A stretch of 64,000 bases of DNA. Source: Chloroflexota bacterium. Lineage in GTDB: Bacteria > Chloroflexota > Anaerolineae > Anaerolineales > Anaerolineaceae. Positions 8,501-16,101 of this stretch are shown in pieces. The DNA lies in contig SLTK01000004.1 in the NCBI GenBank assembly GCA_004347695.1, positions 62,001 through 126,000 of the forward strand. Direction: 5' to 3'. Below the pieces are notes generated by a model, which saw nothing but the letters and a program-made list of their open reading frames with translations, searched no databases and was not told where the DNA came from. The position numbers were made by a program, and so were the translations under genes. Numbering within the stretch: the stretch's first letter is position 1; every line of letters begins with the position of its first letter.

Positions 8501-9968
8501 AGTCTGATCTTTGAATTTGAGGAATTGTGTATGGAGGAAAGAGCTGGGCGAATTGTTCCTCTGTGTAAAGGCAAAATGCTTGCCCAGGACACACTCTACC
8601 AGCGCGTCCCCATCGCTGCTTGCATCCAGCTTGGCTGTGTAAGACAGTTACTACTCGTTTGGTCTGGGACTCGGGATCCCACTGAGCCTCATTTATCAAG
8701 CCACTATCTACTACATATACCACGTCTTCCACCGTCAAGGAGGTCTCTGCTACGTTCGTTGTTATGACCACTCGACGTCGAGTTCGATCGGGTTTTGCAA
8801 GTAATGCCTTGTTTTGTTCCTCTTGAGGCAATGTAGTATAAAGTGGAAAAACATCGACATTACTTAATTTCGGAATTGATTTTATTGAACGGCGAATGGC
8901 AGCCACGGCTTGTTCAATTGGTTTTTCTCCTTGAAGAAAACCCAGAATATCACCGGCAGGTTTATTGCCAGCTTGAATCTCATCGAGTAACCAAACCACT
9001 TTGGCGGCAAGTTGATCAGGAATATTTTTCAATAGACGAGGGACCTGATCAAATGGTAGCGCCTCACCTTCACTTGCAAAAAACCATTTAACATCATATT
9101 TGCGTTTTTCGGCGAACTCGATAATCTTTGCTGTATGCTCGCCAAAGTAACCTAGAAACAATTCTGAGTTAATTGTTGCACTTGCTATGATTAATTTCAA
9201 ATGCGGATAACGAGGTAAAAGCTTCTTCAGTAAACCTAAAATCAAATCAATATTGAGGCTTCTTTCATGAGCCTCATCAATCATAATTACACTTAGGTTA
9301 GAAATCTGCCCGTTTACCAACCAATTTATCAATGTGCCATCAGTAGCATATACCAAGCGATTACGCCAATCAGCAGATGGATTGTTTTTGTATCGAAATC
9401 CTATGTCATAGCCTGCACCAAGATGGTTGGCTCCGAAGAGTTCTTTTGCCACAAAGGCAGGAATGTTTCGCGTTGCCTGAATGCGAGGTTGCGTAATTAG
9501 AACTTGACCATGGCGGGTGAAAAAATCTTCCGGAATACCATCTGGTGGATTAATCAACCGGAAGGGCAAAGCTGTTGATTTTCCTGAACCTGTAGGTCCT
9601 ACTACTACTGCAACTTGGTGGGAAGGATCCGAAAACCAATCAAATATTTTTCGAATGTCTGTGTCGGTTACGCCAAAATTTGAAGGATCAAATTTGGACA
9701 CTAATTCAATCTCGGAATGTGGGCGGACAGGATGATCTAGTTTTCCCAACCCTCCCGCTTTGAGTTTTGTGATATCTGCTTGAGGTCGAGGTTTGAGTTC
9801 AAAGTATGCGAAACCCATTACCCCTGTTAGGCGGTTGTGAATCTTCCGACAGGTCGGACATCTCTCTGGACGAGATTGTCCTCGTTGTGCACCATATTGA
9901 AATGAGTAATCAGAATACCCAAACTCTTCACCACAATCCTTGCACTTGGTTGTCCATTCTTTTGCCAT
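5547..9968 (-). CDS. DEAH-box (HrpA/RHA-like) helicase with zinc ribbon, S1-like and KH domains, 1473 aa
   Basis: Domains in order: a four-Cys zinc ribbon (C9-C12, C37-C40); a superfamily 2 DEAH helicase core with GPTGSGKST at about 124-132, DEAH at 231-234 and SAT at 263-265, then a C-terminal RecA domain ending in QRWGRAGRVCPG; an HA2-like helical region. In the last 450 residues come OB/S1-like segments (one reads VSTGALVEFEQGVKGLLKF) and a C-terminal KH domain with the GKGG loop (VIGKGGAMIKSIM). HrpA/Prp-type helicases remodel RNA or RNP with ATP. S1 and KH domains both bind RNA, so an RNA target is likely. Ribosome site GGAGAG precedes ATG 9968, 15 bp after the 423-aa gene. It is the last gene of a minus-strand operon whose other members are unknown. 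Confidence 0.8.
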   Translation of the reverse strand: MAKEWTTKCKDCGEEFGYSDYSFQYGAQRGQSRPERCPTCRKIHNRLTGVMGFAYFELKPRPQADITKLKAGGLGKLDHPVRPHSEIELVSKFDPSNFGVTDTDIRKIFDWFSDPSHQVAVVVGPTGSGKSTALPFRLINPPDGIPEDFFTRHGQVLITQPRIQATRNIPAFVAKELFGANHLGAGYDIGFRYKNNPSADWRNRLVYATDGTLINWLVNGQISNLSVIMIDEAHERSLNIDLILGLLKKLLPRYPHLKLIIASATINSELFLGYFGEHTAKIIEFAEKRKYDVKWFFASEGEALPFDQVPRLLKNIPDQLAAKVVWLLDEIQAGNKPAGDILGFLQGEKPIEQAVAAIRRSIKSIPKLSNVDVFPLYTTLPQEEQNKALLAKPDRTRRRVVITTNVAETSLTVEDVVYVVDSGLINEAQWDPESQTKRVVTVLHSQAGCKQRWGRAGRVCPGQAFCLYTEEQFAQLFPPYTIPQIQRSDLESVVLAAKAAGIDDLSTFEWIQRPPENELFRAPKALIQIGALDESGDLTEHGLELQSFGEEPALANLMAMADQFTCAIEVATLIPMMKLGGMRYLLKNDKKWDAVTRREVNRIHKALMAGCIDDIDFCLKIYTAWSEAESGGRPYAPDWAIVKEWPQRIPKLSKSIEKYLGESLEKFNKASLLVRNLADLNTLQEHYDLGEGGPTWFESAQNNLLHAQRAAWGRAFYINHTILREKIEPERNLLLDSLSGHKKEVERRSIDFSRLDRVRFIMAVCLQNRTYINTGSASTTRAHKDENPDSETVTLTSYRPWLTPSSTDIEDVAKAERKIQINNDSVNFDQTLDAFTCGKQQVIVHPITPGGKPEPIMHVSYLARVMPEWLPDISARKNSSICLGHYLANINAKKKDDGTLSEEGAYVRLFLDQFFPIGSRWEYENKGNGKFVVKLVRQTRAHLEIKETFRGDEPELFSSIEDYEDVENADLVDNVLTKKDIVIRDPDEENLQPWQTMDIGSEEENPYQLAAESIPAHDRPKAAEKSDRELIEWISDFVDWRLESTIEIDGDTSQIAEITGYDFRENRPTIQCVQVPLQEPFDIFVARYHIGDNLALDVMGYDSRPGDYLISLITREPNSGLEIIIEPNEITFGGRGFLAKEIAIGTKLTAYLEGIDFDQRRAYISLLPHVEKFRDEQFARAKNSRGIYDLEGEVKDIGPEKVYLLLDISQPENGLLLQVDIGGKSGKGLHKGGTDAYELREKVHLRLQYQQKGSHTKLDELPKEIEEKIGVQRVFTNLAWEAGTLTYQGRLSYDTYKELVACSSSLKYRRALKDLYFYSNMLWGETVDINVDKNALEKYPSGTTVNQAIVSQMVSTGALVEFEQGVKGLLKFQDMTKEVKLGDSITVTVRKIEGAQRISLIMEKKYYEKIIIPQSKTPMVIGKGGAMIKSIMEQTHTNIDNLNVGTQTEFYIFGDTLGDVQLAKSKIEYISRR

Positions 9969-9983
9969 GGGAACTCTCCAACA

Positions 9984-11255
9984 TCAACCCCAATGTTTAC
10001 CTTCTACATAACGGCCAGACCTACGAAAATAAAAAGGAACTACCATAAGATGATTGTTGTTGCCCTCACGCTCTAGCATCTCTTCAATTACGGCCCGATA
10101 AAATCCGAGCACTGCAGGTTGAAGCCCTGTTTGATACATATGTATCAGAAGAGATCCCTCTTGACGAGATTCTTGAAGTTGTTGAATTGTTTGTTTATAA
10201 CAAAATTCATCTGTTTCTCCAAACGCACGCGCCTTGGAGACCTCTCGATTTCGAAACCACGCCATATCAACATCATGATCAAGTGCTAAATGTCGCATGC
10301 TCAACAAAGCAATTCTGAAAGGAGTCGCTCCTTGAAAATAATGTGCATCTTCACCTTCTCTGGTCGGGATGCACATAAGAGGGAAGGGGCGTCCCCTAGA
10401 TCCATCTGTATAAACTACTTGTATATAAGTGGGTTTCGATGCTAGAGAATTTCCAGTTGTAATAAATTCATTAAGAACTTCAGTGATTATTTCGTGTGGT
10501 TGGTTGCTGAAGTTCACTTCTGCTGATAAACCTCCTCGTGCATGATCTATGGCTTTCATGACTTGTTCACGTAATATTAAATATGCGCTGCGTCCGGTAT
10601 TATCAACCACATCTTCTTCATCGAGGTCTTCGCTTTCTCCAAGATCAATGACGTTAATTGACTCCAATTTTGATGAAGGTACTTTTACGATTTCTTTTTC
10701 TATTGGCACAAGCCTGCTTTCAGCCCAGACATAAGGATCAATAGTTTCAATCACTCCGCATTTAGCATTTGAAGCCCAGTGAATAAAGTCAACCCTTGCT
10801 TGAATGCTAACATGGCTTTGAATTTGGCATTCTTTTGCCATTTTGAAAAAACCGCGAGCATGGGCGAGCAATAATTCTGGGGGGTGAAATGAAGCTTCTA
10901 GTCTTGCATATTCAACATCAGGAGATTTTGATTGTAAAAGGACATCAAGATCATTTAGGTATTCTTGGCCGAGAGTTATTGCAGGTAATTTGCCCTCGGC
11001 GAGGGCTTGATGAAAACCGATCTCATCTCGAACAATAGTTACAGCTGGATTTTTTACGGCATCCTCTATTCTGGAACTGCATAAGTTATATCGGCCACGT
11101 TCATTTTCCAAATTGACGCCTTTAGCTATTCTTCGTTCGATAGCAAGAGCATCAGTAGAAAACTCTTCAATGTCAATGACACTACCCCCTATTTGCTCCT
11201 TTTGTTTCCAAGCAATTTCCGGTAATGCGATTAATGAGATTTGTGTCGTTATCAT
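9984..11255 (-). CDS. Unknown protein, 423 aa, partner of the DEAH helicase operon
   Basis: Start ATG at 11255 overlaps the upstream stop (ATGA); a longer in-frame reading has no support. I do not recognise the family. No membrane helix, signal peptide or nucleotide-binding loop is visible. An acidic linker (DLGESEDLDEEDVVD) near residue 205 separates two halves. The N-terminal half contains HPPELLLAHARGFFKMA, resembling nothing I can name with confidence. The C-terminal half has mixed alpha/beta character and ends near RSGRYVEGKHWG. Tight coupling to the 680-aa gene upstream and the helicase downstream implies one functional unit. Confidence 0.75.
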   Translation of the reverse strand: MITTQISLIALPEIAWKQKEQIGGSVIDIEEFSTDALAIERRIAKGVNLENERGRYNLCSSRIEDAVKNPAVTIVRDEIGFHQALAEGKLPAITLGQEYLNDLDVLLQSKSPDVEYARLEASFHPPELLLAHARGFFKMAKECQIQSHVSIQARVDFIHWASNAKCGVIETIDPYVWAESRLVPIEKEIVKVPSSKLESINVIDLGESEDLDEEDVVDNTGRSAYLILREQVMKAIDHARGGLSAEVNFSNQPHEIITEVLNEFITTGNSLASKPTYIQVVYTDGSRGRPFPLMCIPTREGEDAHYFQGATPFRIALLSMRHLALDHDVDMAWFRNREVSKARAFGETDEFCYKQTIQQLQESRQEGSLLIHMYQTGLQPAVLGFYRAVIEEMLEREGNNNHLMVVPFYFRRSGRYVEGKHWG

Positions 11256-13294
11256 TCGCGTGTAATCCGGCTGCTTGTAAAACGACGGGCAACCTCCGCG
11301 TCTAGACCTGTTACGGTTTCGGGGCATATTAGTATGGGCGTAGTCTGTTTCTCTGCTTTCTCAACTAATTTGCTCTGTTGATTTGAGGGTAGATCTTCAA
11401 AATCACGAGGGATCAGAATAGCAACTCTTCCAATCTTGTTTTCTCTCACCATACGTAAGCTGATATTTTCAGCAAGCTTTAGGTCGGTCTCTAAGCTGAG
11501 TGCTAATTCATCTCGATTCCGAGCTCGAATTAACACTACTAAAGGACAGGATATGGCTACTGGTGGAACATTAGTGTAACCATTGGCTATCCAAGGAATG
11601 GGAAAGCCTTCGGGACAAAAATAGACTTTAGCCGAATAAGTGGGATCAAAATCAATCTGTAAAGGCAATACATCATCTTCTCTTTCGACGACTTCTTTTG
11701 TATCAATCCTTACCCGCTTCAATAGTTTTCGGTCGAGAAAGCCCCCCATAATAGCGGAACGCGCATGATCTGTTGCATTTGAAAATAATAGTCGATGTTC
11801 TGGCGGTATGTCCCCGGATAAGATTCTCTCGGCGTTTTGTGAACTCAAGACTATCTGAGTTAGTTCAGGTTGTGTCCATAACCCGCGGTGTACAGCATAA
11901 CAGGCTCTCTCTGGAGATAAGAGACCTTCCTCCGCCATTGAGATAATTTTTTCTCTGAGCTGAGGAGTGAATTGAGTAATTGCAAGGTAGACGCGACGAG
12001 CTTCGGTTGGGGTGATTCTTCCTTCATCATCATGTCCAAACTCGATACCTAGCTTCTGAGCGAAAAATGCTAAATTACGTGGAATGTGCCCTCCCTCAAC
12101 ATACTCACTAAATCTGATCTCCATCGTACCGCCACATTTAAAGGCTTCTGAAAGCAAGAATGACCACATAACTCGAGCGCTTGATCCTTCTTCGAATTCG
12201 AGTAAATCGGTGGTCAAACACACGTCTACATCCAAACAGTTGTTATCCACGGAATGGCGTACAACAGTCAAGCCTAATACAACATCTTGTGTGCAAAAAC
12301 GGTAAGGGCGCCAAACATAATTCCGGGGTGCTTTATTGTTTTCAAGATAATCTTTCTCGAACTTTTTAACATGCCATGTCATTCGATTCAAAGCCAAAGA
12401 TAGTTGAGCTTTTTCTCCCTCGACAGTTGTATCACCCATATCCATACCTGCTGAACTTTCAATGGGTGAAATGCTTTTATTTTTGGCTTTTGGGTTATCA
12501 AAATATTCTTTATGAGCTGAAACCAGATAACTCGCAATTGATCCTAATGCATCATCATCTATTTCCTCTTTAGTTGAAAGCGCAGTTGGATATGCTGTTA
12601 TTAATAAAGCTCCCCTACTCATTCTATCTACTCTTACTTGTTGAATAGTGTTTTGAATATTATCAATTCCACCTAATCGATCGACATGTGAGCGACCAAG
12701 CCAGTTTGCCCAAAAAATATAAGGAATTTCCTGATGCAAGTCAGATGGAATATAAAGATCTCGGAAATCAAATGGTGGAATTGCCAAAGGAGGATTTAGT
12801 TCAGTGGGAGAAGTATTATCTTGTAAAGATAAGAAACCTAAATGAGCAAATCCAAATACTCCGTTCAAGAAATCAAATGCCTCTCGCCCGATTGAAAGTA
12901 AACGAGTTTGAACACTATCGATGTTGGTTTGATAATATAATGCCGGAAATGAGAAGAAGAAGTAGTTCGGCATGCCAGGGTTTGTAATAGCATTATTGGC
13001 AGATGCACGTATTAATCCACTGGGTAGATTTTCATCACTTGGAGCGGAGGTTATCTGAAGTCGCGCAAAAGATCCGTTTTCAAGGCCGAGGTGGAGTTCT
13101 TTTGCATCTAGCTCCTCGAACCTTCCGCCTTCTGTCGGCAGAGCAATAAACTGATTTAGATCAAGTTCGGGAAATGTCTGTTGAACACGCCTTATTAAAA
13201 CAGACAAAGTTTTGCCACGTTTAATTAAATCTTCATAGGTGTAAATGACAAGGCCAATGCAGTATGAGGATAGTTCATCGTATGTATAAGTCAT
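11252..13294 (-). CDS. Unknown large protein, 680 aa, of the DEAH helicase operon
   Basis: AAGGAGTAATGCAGCT precedes ATG 13294. I recognise no family. It is soluble, with no membrane segments, no P-loop and no Cys clusters. A stretch around residues 480-560 (MAEEGLLSPERACYAVHRGLW ... FSNATDHARSAIMGGFLDRKLL) is helical. The last 120 residues alternate hydrophobic strands with basic or acidic helices (GRVAILIPRDFEDLP; TTPILICPETVTGLD), a Rossmann-like pattern that could be a nucleotide- or nucleic-acid-binding fold. Its stop overlaps the next start by 4 bp, so the two proteins are probably made in fixed ratio. Confidence 0.75.
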   Translation of the reverse strand: MTYTYDELSSYCIGLVIYTYEDLIKRGKTLSVLIRRVQQTFPELDLNQFIALPTEGGRFEELDAKELHLGLENGSFARLQITSAPSDENLPSGLIRASANNAITNPGMPNYFFFSFPALYYQTNIDSVQTRLLSIGREAFDFLNGVFGFAHLGFLSLQDNTSPTELNPPLAIPPFDFRDLYIPSDLHQEIPYIFWANWLGRSHVDRLGGIDNIQNTIQQVRVDRMSRGALLITAYPTALSTKEEIDDDALGSIASYLVSAHKEYFDNPKAKNKSISPIESSAGMDMGDTTVEGEKAQLSLALNRMTWHVKKFEKDYLENNKAPRNYVWRPYRFCTQDVVLGLTVVRHSVDNNCLDVDVCLTTDLLEFEEGSSARVMWSFLLSEAFKCGGTMEIRFSEYVEGGHIPRNLAFFAQKLGIEFGHDDEGRITPTEARRVYLAITQFTPQLREKIISMAEEGLLSPERACYAVHRGLWTQPELTQIVLSSQNAERILSGDIPPEHRLLFSNATDHARSAIMGGFLDRKLLKRVRIDTKEVVEREDDVLPLQIDFDPTYSAKVYFCPEGFPIPWIANGYTNVPPVAISCPLVVLIRARNRDELALSLETDLKLAENISLRMVRENKIGRVAILIPRDFEDLPSNQQSKLVEKAEKQTTPILICPETVTGLDAEVARRFTSSRITRE

Positions 13295-13301
13295 AGCTGC
13301 A

Positions 13302-13430
13302 TTACTCCTTATAGACAGATCTTCTATGATCCGAACAAATATTTTTCTTGTCTATTCGGGAGAATGAATATAAACCCACAGATATTTTTCGAATTACTCT
13401 GATTCCACAACGTTTACAACCTATCAACAT
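13302..13430 (-). CDS. Possible 42-aa CxxC protein leading the helicase operon
   Basis: The minus-strand frame from ATG 13430 to TAA at 13302-13304 encodes MLIGCKRCGIRVIRK, a middle region SVGLYSFSRIDKKN, then ICSD and a basic end. It has a G-rich ribosome site (GGGGGC) just upstream and a TATAAT box 24 bp upstream, and it ends 7 bp before the 680-aa gene, whose ribosome site overlaps its end. One CxxC plus a third Cys suggest a partial zinc knuckle. It could instead be a leader peptide or simply untranslated leader. Confidence 0.4.
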   Translation of the reverse strand: MLIGCKRCGIRVIRKISVGLYSFSRIDKKNICSDHRRSVYKE

Positions 13431-13453
13431 TTTCGCCCCCTAGAAGTGTGACG

Positions 13454-13459
13454 ATTATA
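13454..13459 (-). promoter_or_regulatory. -10 box of the helicase operon promoter
   Basis: On the minus strand a perfect TATAAT sits at 13459-13454, about 24 bp before ATG 13430. The -35 region is weak (TGCTAA). It is the only good promoter element upstream of the four-gene minus-strand operon. Confidence 0.4.
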
Positions 13460-13586
13460 GCTGAACTTACTTTATTTTAGCATTGTTTCCACCAATGAGA
13501 TAAAAAAATGTAACATTCATCATCGATTTAACCACCTTGGATAACTCCATTCCGTCATTATAATTATTAATAGACAATCTTTGATT

Positions 13587-13640
13587 AATCGTTGGCTGGA
13601 CAGAACCTTCTGGGCGTAGAAGTGTGTCCAGCTTTAATTT
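13587..13640 (+). promoter_or_regulatory. Hairpin leader element, copy 1 (ATCGTTGGCTGGACA type)
   Basis: ATCGTTGG is followed by GCTGGACA (13595-13602) pairing with TGTCCAGC (13625-13632), with a nested CTTCT/AGAAG stem, then a T/A-rich run. A second copy with compensating base changes is at 15391-15440 (GCCGGACA/TGTCCGGC). The loops share AACC..CTGGG. Both lie about 40-50 bp upstream of a gene, so this is a leader attenuator or terminator-like RNA element. The remaining gene-free sequence 13460-13586 shows nothing I can support. Confidence 0.55.
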
Positions 13641-13682
13641 TTTAAGCACCTTGCCTAGATGCAGAATGGATAGGAGCACCTT

Positions 13683-14183
13683 CTGATCGCTAAATTCGTC
13701 ATCTTAGCCCTGTTATTTGCCTGTATGGTCTACGATCTCCGCAACCACCAAGTTCCAATGCCATTAACCGTCGGAGGAATGGCTGGCGCAGGTATCTATG
13801 CCCTTTTCAATGGCTTATGGGCTCCAGTATTGTTGATGATTGCATTGACTCATGTATCAGATTTCAACCCACGAGAAAAACGTCTGGCATTCGCTCTTAC
13901 GTTGTCCGCATTTGCTGCAATTTTCCAGCCCGCGGCGGGGTTGATTTGTCTTCTCATCCTTGTTGTATGGGTGCTTTGGGAATTTGGTGTTTTGGGAGGT
14001 GCGGATGTCAAACTGATAATTGCTGCTGCCCTGATTCTTGGAAATCCAATTTTTCTGATCCCGATATCAATTATCGGTGGAGTGCAGGGTGTAATTGCGA
14101 GCCTTCAGAAAAAGAGGGAAATTCCTTTTGTCGTATCAATTTTTTGTGGATCACTGTTGTTCGTTCTCTACCCATATTTTTAA
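13683..14183 (+). CDS. Second A24 prepilin peptidase-like protein, about 166 aa
   Basis: The conserved YDLRNHQVP (first Asp motif) and GGADVK (second) identify an A24 prepilin peptidase with several membrane helices. The first ATG (13725) would begin only two residues before the motif and lose the first helix. The frame continues upstream as LIAKFVILALLFAC to a CTG at 13683 that has GGAG seven bases before it, so I place the start there as an unusual CTG; the ORF itself opens at 13674. The product is smaller than the 4106 homologue. It heads the second pilus cluster. Confidence 0.7.
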   Translation: MIAKFVILALLFACMVYDLRNHQVPMPLTVGGMAGAGIYALFNGLWAPVLLMIALTHVSDFNPREKRLAFALTLSAFAAIFQPAAGLICLLILVVWVLWEFGVLGGADVKLIIAAALILGNPIFLIPISIIGGVQGVIASLQKKREIPFVVSIFCGSLLFVLYPYF

Positions 14184-14205
14184 AGAAGGAAGGAGGTGAT
14201 TGGCA

Positions 14206-14352
14206 TTGCGTTTCCTAAAAGATAACCGGGGAATTGAGTCGACTGAGGTCGCTTTGATCATTGCAGTAGTTGTTTTGGTGGCTTATGGTGCATACCGGTT
14301 GCTGGGCCAAAATATCGCTGCCATCGTGACAGATATTGCAGGAAAAATCTAG
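14206..14352 (+). CDS. Flp-type pilin, 48 aa (TTG start)
   Basis: AAGGAGGTG precedes TTG 14206. The product begins MRFLKDNRGIESTEVALIIA and continues as one hydrophobic helix and a short tail ending DIAGKI. The short basic leader, Gly before the mature start and Glu at position +5 of the mature part are the class III prepilin features. Same length as the pilin at 241-387 but clearly diverged. Presumed substrate of the adjacent A24 peptidase. Confidence 0.65.
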   Translation: MRFLKDNRGIESTEVALIIAVVVLVAYGAYRLLGQNIAAIVTDIAGKI

Positions 14353-14364
14353 TCAAATCAATGG

Positions 14365-14409
14365 TCTGCCAGCAATGTCCCCTTAGGGGATGTTCCAAAA
14401 ACTGGCAGA
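14365..14409 (+). promoter_or_regulatory. Nested intercistronic hairpin after pilin gene
   Basis: TCTGCCAG (14365-14372) pairs with CTGGCAGA (14402-14409), enclosing a second stem (TCCCC/GGGGA). No T-run follows. The position between pilin and TadE genes mirrors the stem at 143-178 and suggests differential expression of pilin and downstream genes. Confidence 0.5.
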
Positions 14410-14432
14410 TCAATTATTCCTCAAGGAGGATT

Positions 14433-14843
14433 ATGAAGCTTATTAAAGACACTCGTGGAATGGAATTGCTTGAGGCTGCAATTACAACTCCAATTGCGAT
14501 TATGGTGATGTTGGCGATTGTTAACCTGGGGATGTTAGTCTATGCCCAACAGGCAGTGCAAGCCGCAGCCAGGCATGGTGCGCGTATGGGAAGTGTGGCG
14601 CAGCAATGCCCAGCCTGTTATGCCATGAGTGGAGCAAGAGACGCAATCGCCCAGGCTGGGATTCTCGAAAATACTTCGGTCAGTGTCTTGGCTCCTGGAG
14701 GAAGTGCCGGCAGTATATTAAAGATTCAAGTCAGCGGCAGTGTACCCAACTTTATGGCTCCTCTGACCAGCCTGTTCCCTGGATTGCCAGGTCAGACGTT
14801 TACTGTCCGTGCCGATTCTACATTCAGGCAAGAAGGCTGGTAA
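14433..14843 (+). CDS. TadE-like pseudopilin, 136 aa
   Basis: AAGGAGG lies 9 bases before ATG 14433; the longer in-frame extension upstream has no ribosome site and overlaps the hairpin. N-terminus MKLIKDTRGMELLEAAITTP, then a hydrophobic helix and the RHGAR segment typical of TadE after AVQAAA. The rest is an external domain with a CPAC pair. TadE-family pseudopilins assist Tad pilus assembly. It is followed after 1 bp by the next pilus gene. Confidence 0.7.
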   Translation: MKLIKDTRGMELLEAAITTPIAIMVMLAIVNLGMLVYAQQAVQAAARHGARMGSVAQQCPACYAMSGARDAIAQAGILENTSVSVLAPGGSAGSILKIQVSGSVPNFMAPLTSLFPGLPGQTFTVRADSTFRQEGW

Positions 14844-14844
14844 T

Positions 14845-15279
14845 ATGCTGTGGCGAGATCGGCGTGGCTATTCAATGACTTTCTGGGCGGTATTCATTGG
14901 GTTGGTGATGATTCCTGCCCTGGCATTGGCTATTGAACTCGGACGGTATTTTTATGCCATTTCTGAAGTGGCCAAGGCAGCAGATGCTGCAGCAGTTGCA
15001 GCATCCGCTGAGATTAACCAGCAAATATTTCAAGATACCGGAAGTCTTGTTCCCACATCAAGAACCTGGGGGAACGCTCAGGCTTATGTGACCTCAAATA
15101 CAGCCAGTTTATCTGCTAAAGGGGTCCATGCATTTGTTACAGATATTCAGGTCAGTGGGGGAGACAACACTGTGCGGGTTTCAGTATCTGCAGATTTATC
15201 TATCCTGTTTCCATCAGTAGTTCCCAAGGTGCTTGTCACTCAAACCGGGGTGGCCAAACTACGCGTCTTCACACATTGA
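14845..15279 (+). CDS. TadG-like pilus protein, 144 aa
   Basis: ATG 14845 follows the previous stop by one base; an earlier in-frame ATG lies inside the upstream gene and is not needed. MLWRDRRGYSMTFWAVFIGL begins a single N-terminal helix, followed by the AADAAAVAASAEI segment that is a hallmark of TadG/TadE-like Flp assembly proteins. The external part ends with a beta-rich region. Shorter than full TadG, which has a von Willebrand domain, so a TadG-like N-terminal module only. Confidence 0.65.
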   Translation: MLWRDRRGYSMTFWAVFIGLVMIPALALAIELGRYFYAISEVAKAADAAAVAASAEINQQIFQDTGSLVPTSRTWGNAQAYVTSNTASLSAKGVHAFVTDIQVSGGDNTVRVSVSADLSILFPSVVPKVLVTQTGVAKLRVFTH

Positions 15280-15323
15280 TCGATCTATACCCATAATGGA
15301 GAGTGGGCATTATTGAAATGAAA

Positions 15324-15352
15324 TTGACCATCTAGGATAAGCCCCTTGTAAT
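15324..15352 (+). promoter_or_regulatory. Probable sigma70-type promoter for the 15478 gene
   Basis: TTGACC (15324-15329), 17-bp spacer, TGTAAT (15347-15352). It lies upstream of hairpin element copy 2, so the hairpin would be in the 5' leader of the OB-fold gene. It marks the start of the DNA-metabolism backbone. Confidence 0.45.
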
Positions 15353-15390
15353 TGATATACTCAGATTGACAACTCAAAACTTCTTAATCT

Positions 15391-15440
15391 ATCGTTGGCC
15401 GGACATAACCCACTGGGATCTGTCCGGCATTTTATTTTAA
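15391..15440 (+). promoter_or_regulatory. Hairpin leader element, copy 2 (ATCGTTGGCCGGACA type)
   Basis: GCCGGACA (15398-15405) pairs with TGTCCGGC (15421-15428), with a nested CCC/GGG pair and a T-rich tail. Compared with copy 1 at 13587, the second stem position changes T to C on one side and A to G on the other, which preserves pairing. Transcription attenuation is likely. Confidence 0.55.
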
Positions 15441-15477
15441 CCCTGGACGACGAGGGTTTCATAAACAAGGAGGTCAG

Positions 15478-16002
15478 ATGATAAATGATGTAGTTCTAGA
15501 AGGAATCGTGGTACGTGATCCATGGAAATTTATGGATGACCTGTTCTTCCGGTTGGTGATCTACCGAGACAGTGATCTGCCTGCTAAGAAATTGGATCTG
15601 GAACGTGATGCAGGTGATTACATCAACGTCCGGGTAAATGGTGGAGCTAATGGACTGATCCATATCCGACGCGGCATGCGATTGCGAGTGCATGGGTTTC
15701 TTCAGTCTCGGGATTTTCGTGAAAGCTTGGAAGAGTTTATCAACAAAGCGCGGAAATCCAAAAATTGTACTGACCTGGCTGTGGATATCAAAGCATGCGA
15801 ATTGAAACAAAACCAGGTATTCATTGACCGAAACGTGGTAGAGGCCGTTGCCAGACGCATTATTGTTTTGGATGCTGCCACACCGAACGAGAAAAAAGCC
15901 AGATCAATTGAGAGAGTTACGACTGGCAAGCGCGCTGAAGCGGAAAACGATTCACGTGAGATGGAATCTACTTCTGGAGAAATTGACACAACTGCTGAAT
16001 AA
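15478..16002 (+). CDS. SSB-like OB-fold protein, 174 aa
   Basis: AAGGAGG precedes ATG 15478. The N-terminal 100 residues look like a single-stranded-DNA-binding OB fold: an opening strand pattern (MINDVVLEGIVVRDPW), FFRLVIYRDSD, YINVRVNGG and RLRVHGFLQSRD. The C-terminal 50 residues are charged and disordered, without the acidic DIPF-like tip of a true SSB. The genuine SSB is at 17700, so this is probably a specialised paralogue acting in element replication or transfer. Confidence 0.6.
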   Translation: MINDVVLEGIVVRDPWKFMDDLFFRLVIYRDSDLPAKKLDLERDAGDYINVRVNGGANGLIHIRRGMRLRVHGFLQSRDFRESLEEFINKARKSKNCTDLAVDIKACELKQNQVFIDRNVVEAVARRIIVLDAATPNEKKARSIERVTTGKRAEAENDSREMESTSGEIDTTAE

Positions 16003-16101
16003 CTCATCCTATCAACAAACCGAAGGTGAGCATGGGTAATTATCTTTTTGGATTACCTGCAAAAGACCTAAGCGTGTAAAAAAATTTGGGATGAGTTCAG
16101 A

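Noticed and set aside
13467-13679. 70-aa minus-strand frame upstream of the second pilus cluster
   Set aside because: It crosses the leader hairpin, has no ribosome site and no recognisable features.
15848-16039. Small plus-strand frame across the end of the OB-fold gene
   Set aside because: Overlaps a better supported gene and lacks a ribosome site.
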